A DNA stretch of 5,702 nt, taken from positions 1-5,702 of the forward strand of contig JAUXHM010000077.1 of NCBI GenBank assembly GCA_030621535.1. The letters are read 5' to 3'. Source of the DNA: Candidatus Methanophagales archaeon (GTDB lineage Archaea; Halobacteriota; Syntropharchaeia; Alkanophagales; Methanospirareceae). Shown here in pieces: positions 1 through 4,180 of the stretch. Made by a program: the position numbers and the translations under genes. Position 1 is the first letter of the stretch; the number at the start of each line of letters is the position of its first letter. The notes under the pieces are model-generated. The model had not been told where the DNA came from and ran no database searches. It was given only the letters and a program-made list of their open reading frames with translations.

Positions 1-160
1 AACTCTCCCCTTCAGCGAAATTGAAATAGCAAACTTCACAGAACTGTTGGATCTCGATTGGGATTCGTTCAAAAACACACCAAAAAACGAAGAAGAACAA
101 GAAGAGGAACCGCAAAAAGTTAAATGTCCCAAATGTGGTCACGAATTCTCTTTAGACTAA
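1..160 (+). CDS. 3' end of an unidentified protein with a C-terminal zinc knuckle
   Basis: The reading frame is open from base 2 to the TAA at 158-160 (about 52 residues); the start lies outside the window. The visible part has a short hydrophobic/acidic segment (TELLDLDWDSF), a very acidic linker rich in Glu and Gln, and then CPKCGHEFSLD at the extreme C-terminus. The CxxCGxxF pattern is half of a zinc ribbon and usually means metal or nucleic-acid binding. Some virus-encoded ParB-like or DNA-modification proteins near terminase genes have a similar Leu/Asp/Trp-rich segment followed by an acidic linker, but that link is a guess from memory. The stop codon forms the 5' edge of the terS promoter, so the two genes are probably transcribed separately. 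Confidence 0.75.
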   Translation, partial: TLPFSEIEIANFTELLDLDWDSFKNTPKNEEEQEEEPQKVKCPKCGHEFSLD

Positions 161-172
161 AACTTTATAAAT
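158..172 (+). promoter_or_regulatory. Archaeal TATA-box promoter of terS (leaderless)
   Basis: CTTTATAAAT at 163-172 is an archaeal TATA box preceded by an A-rich BRE-like TAAAA. The TTTATA begins 32 bases before the terS ATG. Archaeal transcription usually starts about 25 bases beyond the TATA centre, so the mRNA should begin within a few bases of the start codon; no Shine-Dalgarno is present. The TAA stop of the upstream gene forms the left edge of the element. The 16-base string at 154-169 recurs exactly at 4141-4156 before the portal gene. Confidence 0.75.
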
Positions 173-195
173 AACTATACCAAACAGTACTATAA

Positions 196-708
196 ATGAA
201 AGAACGGCAGAAGCATATAGACGCATTCGACACGTACTATGGGTTAGGCACAAAACGCAGCTTAGCGAAACTACACCAACACCTTACCAAAACGGTACCA
301 AGCGGCACAAAAGTAACATCGCTTAGCACGTTAAAGATTTGGTCTCACAAATTCAGTTGGCAAGAGCGCATATTACTACGTGATACTGAAATATCAAAAA
401 AAGTAGAGAAGAAGATCCTAAAAGCGGAAGAAGATACCAGGATAAATTCCTATACAAGAATACTTAAAATTCGCGATAGAATGCTAGCAGCAGTTGATAC
501 CGCTTTCTATAAAGATAAGAAAGACGGTATAATCAAAATACGGCCAGACATTAGCGTAAATTCAGCACGTGAACTCAGAGACGTAGCCCTAGGCGCGTTG
601 AAATGTGAAACCGAAGCTTTACACATCTTAGCACCCGAACCGCCGCAGGAACCGAGCACAGTAACGATAACGATAAAAAGTGTACGGGACTTACCGGATA
701 AAAATTAA
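196..708 (+). CDS. terS: Terminase small subunit (TerS-like)
   Basis: This 170-residue protein looks like the DNA-recognition subunit of the viral packaging terminase, which binds the genome and hands it to TerL. Residues about 8-58 show the HTH-type pattern of this family: a Leu/Ser helix near RSLAKLHQHL (21-30), then STLKIWSHKFSWQER (44-58), matching the common small-terminase signature of a Trp-x-x-x-Phe-x-Trp-x-x-Arg turn. A charged, probably coiled-coil stretch follows (62-105), which would serve oligomerisation. The C-terminus has a Pro/Glu linker (146-153) and ends IKSVRDLPDKN, the kind of tail that contacts TerL or portal. The length is normal for the family. Position before terL supports the call. 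The ATG at 196 fits a leaderless start. The last 30-odd codons have a diverged second copy at 1502-1592, so this tail may have been supplied by the downstream HNH element. Confidence 0.85.
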   Translation: MKERQKHIDAFDTYYGLGTKRSLAKLHQHLTKTVPSGTKVTSLSTLKIWSHKFSWQERILLRDTEISKKVEKKILKAEEDTRINSYTRILKIRDRMLAAVDTAFYKDKKDGIIKIRPDISVNSARELRDVALGALKCETEALHILAPEPPQEPSTVTITIKSVRDLPDKN

Positions 709-719
709 ATCTTTATATG
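706..719 (+). promoter_or_regulatory. Archaeal TATA-box promoter of the HNH gene
   Basis: CTTTATAT at 711-718 follows directly on the terS stop codon (706-708), whose TAA forms part of the BRE-like A-rich flank. Transcription is expected to begin at about 738-742, which is where an ATG (740) and the GC-rich leader begin. The motif matches the other promoters of the window. Confidence 0.65.
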
Positions 720-739
720 TATAAAACATTTTTATTTGA

Positions 740-754
740 ATGGGGGCGCCCTAA
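740..754 (+). other. Possible leaderless 4-codon upstream ORF (MGAP)
   Basis: ATG GGG GCG CCC TAA begins 28 bases after the TTTATA of the promoter, the same geometry as the leaderless starts of terS and the portal gene. A ribosome on this mini-ORF would stop with its A site inside the 5' strand of the hairpin that can cover the downstream ribosome-binding site, so it could act as a leader peptide. No independent evidence for translation is visible, and a chance ATG is quite possible. Confidence 0.25.
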
Positions 755-780
755 CCGCTCCCGCTTATCCGTTAGGGGGA
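742..780 (+). promoter_or_regulatory. Structured leader that can mask the HNH ribosome-binding site
   Basis: Two 7-bp helices can be drawn. GGGGGCG (742-748) pairs with CGCTCCC (756-762) with one G-U. CCCTAAC (749-755) pairs perfectly with GTTAGGG (771-777). The second helix takes up part of the purine run GGGGGA (775-780), which sits 4 bases before the ATG at 785 and is the best Shine-Dalgarno candidate. The two helices interleave, so they are either alternatives or, with minor fraying, an H-type pseudoknot. Closing of the second helix would block initiation. For I-TevI of phage T4, a hairpin hiding the endonuclease RBS is known to limit expression; the same logic is inferred here. Confidence 0.45.
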
Positions 781-784
781 TAAA

Positions 785-1437
785 ATGATATTGGAAGAAA
801 AGACATATGAGAAATTTGGATATTATAGCACTGATTTAAAGCCCACTCAAATTTTAAAATAGTAGCAATCTGCGATGATTGTGGTAAAATACGTGATTTG
901 CAAAAAAATAATTATCGTACTTTATGTCTATCTTGTGGACATAAAGGTAGAATACATACTAAAGCGACACGACGTAAAATAAGTGCTGCACATAAAGGGG
1001 AAAAGAGCCACATGTATGGTAAACATCTCTCTAAAGAATGTCGACGTAAAATGAGTACTACGAGAAAAGGCAAACATCGTTCGGAGGAATGTAGGCATAA
1101 TTTGAGTGCCGCAAAGAAAGGTAAAAAAAATCCGAATTGGAAAGGGGGAAAATCTTACGGTAAATACTGCTCCAAATTCGATTTCAGGTTTAAAAACTAC
1201 ATCAGAGATAAATTTGGACGGAAATGTTTTCTATGTGGCAAAACGGAAGCAGAGAACGGAAGATGCCTCTCAGTACATCATGTAAATGGCAACAAGAACT
1301 GTGGTTGTGACGAAGATAGTACTTGTCAATTTGTGCCACTTTGTGGTTCTTGTCACATTAAAACACATACTAATAACGAATTGGAAAATGTTTTAGTATC
1401 TAAGTTATCAGAATTGATAAGTGGTTGGTATATTTAA
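785..1437 (+). CDS. NUMOD3/HNH homing-type endonuclease, split by a -1 frameshift
   Basis: This is a probable site-specific DNA endonuclease of the homing type. The long open frame is usually started at a TTG at 898 (179 residues to the stop), but coding similarity clearly extends upstream. In that frame CDDC is encoded at 871-882 and pairs with CLSC, giving a Cx2C-x14-Cx2C zinc ribbon that a start at 898 would cut in half. Before that, an ATG at 785 with a good purine-rich RBS opens a frame encoding EKTYEKFGYYSTDLKPT, which ends at TAG 860-862. Joining both frames near 853-859 gives about 216 residues. Numbered from 898, three NUMOD3-like DNA-binding repeats lie at about 24-83 (R-R-K-I/M-S-x-x-x-K-G; the third ends NPNWKGG). 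The HNH core follows: C110-x2-C113, H127-H128-x-N130, C149-x2-C152-H153. Codons look more A/T-rich than in terL. HNH proteins next to terminases can also help packaging, but the NUMOD3 repeats favour homing. Confidence 0.8.
853..859 (+). other. Candidate -1 slippery heptamer T TTA AAA
   Basis: In the frame starting at 785 the codons read ATT TTA AAA TAG. T TTA AAA fits the X XXY YYZ pattern of -1 frameshift sites and lies directly before the stop codon. A slip of one base back gives AAA ATA GTA GCA, which enters the frame of the zinc ribbon and HNH domain. A simple one-base loss in the preceding A/T run (848-855), real or an assembly error, explains the same observation. Confidence 0.35.
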
Positions 1438-1450
1438 TATTTTTGCGGTA

Positions 1451-1463
1451 AAAGTTTATATGC
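1451..1463 (+). promoter_or_regulatory. Archaeal TATA-box promoter upstream of terL
   Basis: AAAGTTTATATGC, with TTTATAT at 1455-1461, matches the other TATA boxes. The expected transcription start is near 1480-1486, leaving a leader of about 90 bases to the terL ATG. It lies just after the HNH stop codon and before the terS relic, so it may belong to the inserted segment and keep terL expressed. A TTG at 1486 opens an 18-codon frame ending at TAA that I do not treat as a gene. Confidence 0.5.
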
Positions 1464-1501
1464 ATTTGGCTCTTAATTGCCCATATTGAAAGAAACTTAT
1501 A

Positions 1502-1592
1502 GAGACACAGATACGTATTTTAGCACCGAAAACTCTAAATAAAAACAGTTAAAGATTTACCAGATAAAAACCGATGGCAGAACAAAAATTAA
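1502..1592 (+). pseudogene. Relic of a second terS 3' end
   Basis: From 1539 the frame reads IKTVKDLPDKN, against IKSVRDLPDKN at the end of the intact terS. At DNA level GATTTACCAGATAAAAA (1554-1570) matches 688-704 at 15 of 17 bases, and both differences are third codon positions. Upstream, in another frame, 1502-1528 encodes ETQIRILAP against ETEALHILAP (terS 138-147). Between the two blocks the relic is about 26 bases shorter than terS, which breaks the frame, and a TAA (1536-1538) stops translation. The last frame continues RWQNKN and stops at 1590-1592, 19 bases into terL, so the ancestral terS probably overlapped terL. It has no credible start and is not expected to be made as a protein. 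Confidence 0.6.
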
Positions 1593-2881
1593 TTTATGAA
1601 CCGGTGACGAAGCAACAAGAACAAGTACTGACAAATTCCTCGCATGAATTGTTATTATGGGGCCCAGGGGGCAGTGGAAAGACGCACGTAGCAGCGATAA
1701 AAGCTATCCTGTACGCTGTAAAGATACCAAACAATATTATCTTCTTAATACGGCGAAAGAAAGTAGATCTGAGAGGCACTCTCTGGAAGAAATGTATGGA
1801 TCTGTTACCTCCTCCGCTTATGACAAAGAAAGACGAAAACTCAATGATATATCGTCTTTCAAATGGTTCCGAGATATGGGGGCTCGGTTTAGATAGTGAA
1901 AAAGATGTAAACAAACTCGCGAGTACGGAAAGCGGTTTTGTAGTCTTAGAAGAAGCAACAGAGATAGAATGGTCACATTATGAAGAAAAAGTATCACGTA
2001 GCAACCGACTGCCCACCGTCCCTTTTCATCAGATTTTAGTACTCTGTAACCCCACATTCCCTTCGCACTGGATATATCAGCGATTCTTACTCCAGAAACG
2101 AGGTACTAACATCTTTATGCCCACAATCCCTCGTACCGCAAATCTCATACCTACCTGGTGGTACGACGACTATTTAGCAAACTTAACCGGCGTCTTCGGC
2201 GCACGTTACAGAGACGGCAAATGGGTTGCAATCGAAGGCGTGGTTTATCCGTTCGACCCGGCGAAACACGTGATAAAACCTTTCCCTATCCCAAAAGATG
2301 GTAAACGAGTAGTTGCAATAGATCACGGTTTCTCTCATCCTTTCTCATGCCAGTGGTGGTATGTATCACCAGACGACATTTGGTACCTGTATCGCCAAAT
2401 ATATCATACTCAACGCAGGGTGGCAATTCATGCAAAGGACATCTTAAAATTGTGTAGGCAAGACGGCATTACCCCTACTATCATTTGTGATCACGATGCT
2501 GAAAATAACGCAGACCTAAGACATGCCGGCTTATCTACAATAAACGCGCAGAAAGCACGACTAGCGGGACAGCAGGCGGTATACAAACTATTTGAGGAAG
2601 ACCGCATCTATTTCTTTGAAAATAGCCTTGTTGAGAAAGATCAACTCTTGCAATTCAAGAAACGACCCACTTGCATAGAAGAGGAATTTCCGCTTTACGC
2701 ATGGGCGACAAAAGGCAAAGAGGATATGATAAAAGAGTTTGATGACGGCATGGATACAATGCGCTATGCAGTGTTTACAGACGGTTTCTCATCTGGCGCT
2801 ACGATACCAGCTTCAAAGATGACCACAAATAAAGGCCCGCTACCGGGTTTTCGGGTTGGCAACAAGATACCACATTTCTAA
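1574..2881 (+). CDS. terL: Terminase large subunit (TerL), packaging ATPase-nuclease
   Basis: TerL is the motor that cuts concatemeric viral DNA and drives it through the portal into the prohead. The N-terminal ATPase domain shows Walker A GPGGSGKT at residues 30-37, Walker B FVVLEEATEI at 122-131 (Glu in the place of the usual Asp, common among TerLs, followed by catalytic Glu127), and a coupling segment LVLCNPTFPSHW at about 155-166. The linker has GKWVAIEGVVYPFD at 215-228. The C-terminal RNase H-like nuclease has acidic candidates at Asp250 (VAIDHGF), Asp306/Asp308 (ICDHDAEN) and Asp390/Asp391/Asp394 (EFDDGMDTMRYAVF). At 435 residues it is full length with no visible defect. No Shine-Dalgarno precedes the ATG at 1574. 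The start overlaps the terS relic, which suggests that terS and terL were once translationally coupled. The promoter at 1455-1461 could now serve it. Confidence 0.95.
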   Translation: MAEQKLIYEPVTKQQEQVLTNSSHELLLWGPGGSGKTHVAAIKAILYAVKIPNNIIFLIRRKKVDLRGTLWKKCMDLLPPPLMTKKDENSMIYRLSNGSEIWGLGLDSEKDVNKLASTESGFVVLEEATEIEWSHYEEKVSRSNRLPTVPFHQILVLCNPTFPSHWIYQRFLLQKRGTNIFMPTIPRTANLIPTWWYDDYLANLTGVFGARYRDGKWVAIEGVVYPFDPAKHVIKPFPIPKDGKRVVAIDHGFSHPFSCQWWYVSPDDIWYLYRQIYHTQRRVAIHAKDILKLCRQDGITPTIICDHDAENNADLRHAGLSTINAQKARLAGQQAVYKLFEEDRIYFFENSLVEKDQLLQFKKRPTCIEEEFPLYAWATKGKEDMIKEFDDGMDTMRYAVFTDGFSSGATIPASKMTTNKGPLPGFRVGNKIPHF

Positions 2882-2910
2882 GAACAAAAACAATCTTTCA
2901 TTTGTCATAT

Positions 2911-2922
2911 GCCTTTATATAC
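2911..2922 (+). promoter_or_regulatory. Archaeal TATA-box promoter of the small-gene operon
   Basis: CCTTTATATACT with TTTATATA at 2914-2921 lies in the 115-base gap after terL. The expected start is near 2942, giving an mRNA leader of about 55 bases before the first small gene. That gene has a Shine-Dalgarno, unlike the leaderless terS and portal genes. Confidence 0.6.
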
Positions 2923-2939
2923 TCGTAGTACTATTAAAT

Positions 2940-2951
2940 TACACAAGTGTA
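2940..2951 (+). promoter_or_regulatory. 12-bp inverted repeat at the predicted transcription start
   Basis: TACAC-AA-GTGTA is a perfect 5-bp dyad around a 2-base centre. It falls at the expected transcription start of the promoter at 2914-2921, where a bound repressor would block initiation. The loop is too short for a stable RNA hairpin, so a DNA operator is the more natural reading. The RHH-like protein encoded at 3297 is a candidate ligand, purely by proximity. Confidence 0.3.
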
Positions 2952-2996
2952 CATATTTGAAAGCACACTAAAAAGGGATAAAAAGGGAGAACTATA

Positions 2997-3125
2997 ATGG
3001 GACTAACAGGATTAAAAAGCGAAACAGACATAAGAAAAGCATTAGACGAACAAATGATAAAAGAGGAGGAATCAGTAGGGATAACGGGAGATAAAGACGA
3101 GAAAGATGGAATACAAAAAGATTGA
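2997..3125 (+). CDS. Small acidic protein, function unknown (42 aa)
   Basis: An ATG at 2997 is preceded by GGGAG at 2985-2989 with a 7-base spacer, a good Shine-Dalgarno, and opens a 42-codon frame ending at TGA 3123-3125. The product starts MGLTGLKSETDIRKALDEQ and is rich in Lys, Asp and Glu, with one predicted helix (about residues 8-26) and a disordered acidic tail. No signal peptide, Cys or membrane segment is seen. It overlaps the next gene by 20 bases in another frame. I do not recognise a family. Promoter, RBS and overlap make it a likely real first gene of the operon. Confidence 0.6.
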   Translation: MGLTGLKSETDIRKALDEQMIKEEESVGITGDKDEKDGIQKD

Positions 3126-3309
3126 TCCCTTCCACGAATCCCGTATACCCGAATTACAAATATCCATCGTTAACGCACAAAACTATATAGATTCACTTGA
3201 AAAACGGGCTAAACATGCAGAAATGATAGTACTAGAACTTTCCCGGGAAGGTAAAACGATGGATTTTTCAAAATTGTTAGAAATACAGGAAGAGATATGG
3301 AGAAAATGA
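3106..3309 (+). CDS. Small helical/coiled-coil protein, function unknown (67 aa)
   Basis: A 67-residue, highly charged protein. Residues about 12-45 have heptad-like spacing of Ile, Leu and Val (ELQISIVNAQNYIDSLEKRA and on), suggesting a coiled coil or helical hairpin, followed by a second helix at about 53-66 ending EIQEEIWRK. There are no Cys or His clusters and no membrane segment. It starts inside the preceding gene; a GGGAG at 3086-3090 is 15 bases away, so translation probably depends on coupling. Its TGA overlaps an ATG of the next gene as ATGA. I do not recognise the family. In this position a small structural, scaffold or regulatory protein would all be possible. Confidence 0.7.
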   Translation: MEYKKIDPFHESRIPELQISIVNAQNYIDSLEKRAKHAEMIVLELSREGKTMDFSKLLEIQEEIWRK

Positions 3310-3512
3310 CTAAAACAGTAGCAATCCGCATCCTCGCGGATATGAACAAAGAAATAGAAGAGCGAATGCTAACCGACCCGGCGGCGAAAGACAGAGATAA
3401 AGCCTCGTATGTAACGTTACTATTACGGCGTGGTATTGAAGCTTCTGATAAGAAAGAAGATGAAGAATGGCAAGCTGCATACCCTCAAGAAAATGGAGAG
3501 CGGGGCAAATAA
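3297..3512 (+). CDS. Putative ribbon-helix-helix (CopG/Arc-like) DNA-binding protein
   Basis: The 71-residue product fits the layout of an RHH regulator: a short beta strand TKTVAIRIL (5-13), helix A DMNKEIEERML (14-24), a Pro/Asp loop, then helix B KASYVTLLLRRGIEAS, the part most like CopG-type proteins (Ser-x-x-x-x-x-Leu-Leu-x-x-Gly-I-E). RHH proteins act as dimers whose paired strands enter the DNA major groove. The loop between the helices is longer than usual and the C-terminal tail is acidic. Two starts are possible: ATG 3297, with AGGAAG upstream at good spacing, or ATG 3306, which overlaps the previous TGA as ATGA and gives 68 residues. A repressor between terL and portal is not a standard placement; autoregulation at the dyad 2940-2951 is an inference. 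Confidence 0.65.
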   Translation: MEKMTKTVAIRILADMNKEIEERMLTDPAAKDRDKASYVTLLLRRGIEASDKKEDEEWQAAYPQENGERGK

Positions 3513-3568
3513 AATATGAGCGTGAAGGGTTAGAGCGATGGCATAGGTGCAAGGGTGCAAACAAATGA
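3467..3568 (+). CDS. Possible very small basic protein (33 aa)
   Basis: ATG 3467 opens a 33-codon frame (starting MASCIPSRKWRAGQIKYERE) that overlaps the RHH gene by 46 bases and ends in a TGA sharing ATGA with the ATG at 3565. It fills the otherwise empty gap 3513-3564. The product is strongly basic, with two Trp and two Cys. Against it: the RBS is weak (only purine-rich GAAGATGAAG) and over a third of it lies inside another gene. Tight overlaps on both sides match the style of this operon. No family is recognised. Confidence 0.4.
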   Translation: MASCIPSRKWRAGQIKYEREGLERWHRCKGANK

Positions 3569-3786
3569 TAGATGAAGAACTAACCTCGGAACAGCTCCGA
3601 AGTTTTTTAAAATTAGATATTAGGGTTGGGCGGGAATTAGCATATCCACGTGAAATAATATATGATGGCCCGCAAGGGATAGTTTGGTCTAACCCCTCTC
3701 AGATTTTTTTCATTGAATATTCAGAAGAAGAGCATACAGGTGCTTTAGAAAGATTAGAGTGGATTAGAATGCTCAGGAGCCAATAA
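3565..3786 (+). CDS. Small acidic protein, function unknown (73 aa)
   Basis: I choose ATG 3565 over an in-frame GTG at 3547 because GGGTG at 3553-3557 lies 7 bases upstream and because of the ATGA overlap with the small frame before it. The product is acidic: a helix DEELTSEQLRSFLKL (3-17), a likely beta-rich middle with hydrophobic strands (EIIYDGPQGIVW, QIFFIEYS) and a C-terminal helix ALERLEWIRMLRSQ. It is probably a small folded alpha/beta protein. There is no Cys, membrane segment or known catalytic motif. The stop is one base from the start of the next gene, so they are co-translated. I do not recognise a family. Confidence 0.65.
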   Translation: MIDEELTSEQLRSFLKLDIRVGRELAYPREIIYDGPQGIVWSNPSQIFFIEYSEEEHTGALERLEWIRMLRSQ

Positions 3787-3787
3787 A

Positions 3788-4147
3788 ATGCTAATAATCA
3801 TAACCGATATAGACAGCGGCGAAGAAGAAACATCCACACTCAAGGCACCGCGAAAAGAACAGTATTTAAGTGACGAGGAGATAAGAGGTCGGCGCGAATT
3901 CGCGATTAACGCGGTGATACTGGAAGGTTTAAAGTTCATTGCAAACCGGGATACTTCTCCAAGGTTCATAGCATCGCCAAACAGCAATAGGGTTCTTCAT
4001 GGTGCATTATCTGAATCGGAGACTCAGATACAAGATATAGATTGTCCCCTTTCACATCCTCGTGTACTTCCCATGTGTCCCTGTAGTATTGAGCTAATTT
4101 TACCTCGAATATTGGCGTTTTATCACAATCAAACACATGAAGACTAA
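3788..4147 (+). CDS. Hypothetical protein, last gene of the small operon (119 aa)
   Basis: AGGAG at 3775-3779 lies 8 bases before ATG 3788, the clearest Shine-Dalgarno in the window besides that at 2985. The product has a short strand MLIIITDI, an acidic patch, then a helical region SDEEIRGRREFAINAVILEGLKFIANR (28-54). The second half is different in character: Ser/Pro-rich, with CPLSHPRVLPMCPC (about 86-99) that could bind a metal through Cys/His, and a C-terminus with His residues. The change in composition made me check the other frames for a frameshift, but both are closed by stops there, so the frame is taken as genuine. The stop codon abuts the portal promoter. No family is recognised. 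Confidence 0.65.
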   Translation: MLIIITDIDSGEEETSTLKAPRKEQYLSDEEIRGRREFAINAVILEGLKFIANRDTSPRFIASPNSNRVLHGALSESETQIQDIDCPLSHPRVLPMCPCSIELILPRILAFYHNQTHED

Positions 4148-4157
4148 AACTTTATAT
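4141..4157 (+). promoter_or_regulatory. Archaeal TATA-box promoter of the portal gene (leaderless)
   Basis: CTTTATAT at 4150-4157 with TTTATA starting 30 bases before the portal ATG puts the expected transcription start at or next to the start codon. The preceding gene's TAA (4145-4147) is part of the element. Bases 4141-4156 are identical to 154-169 before terS, suggesting that TerS and portal are switched on together. A pyrimidine tract (4161-4178) fills the space to the ATG. Confidence 0.75.
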
Positions 4158-4180
4158 GCCTGCCCCTTTTTGTTTCCTTA

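Noticed and set aside
785..1437. The HNH gene as part of a group I intron or intein.
   Set aside because: terS and terL are each continuous without it, no splice-block motifs or intron core are visible, and the protein lacks intein ends. It is better seen as free-standing.
1440..1444. Oligo-T run after the HNH stop codon as an archaeal terminator.
   Set aside because: Only five T and A/T-rich surroundings; such runs are common here. The same applies to the T run at 4166-4171.
1486..1542. TTG-started 18-codon frame (KETYRDTDTYFSTENSK) that resembles the HNH N-terminus (KTYEKFGYYSTDLK) and lies at leaderless distance from the promoter at 1455.
   Set aside because: Only about seven identities over a short stretch, and the same bases align about as well with the terS tail. 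It could be a remnant of a second endonuclease gene, but the evidence is too thin for a feature.
1594..1914. Antisense open frame within terL, and the other antisense frames at 1818-2057, 3310-3564, 3754-3987, 4666-4863 and 5304-5702.
   Set aside because: They lie opposite clear + strand genes, have no promoter or RBS of their own, and their products have no recognisable domains; they are shadows.
3893..3904. Perfect 12-bp palindrome CGCGAATTCGCG.
   Set aside because: It lies inside a coding frame (codons for R-R-E-F-A-I), is not near a promoter and has no second copy, so chance is sufficient.
4008..4030. Hairpin with 7-bp stem TATCTGA/TCAGATA inside the 119-residue gene.
   Set aside because: No T tract follows, it is inside an open frame, and it is too weak to call as a terminator or RNA element.
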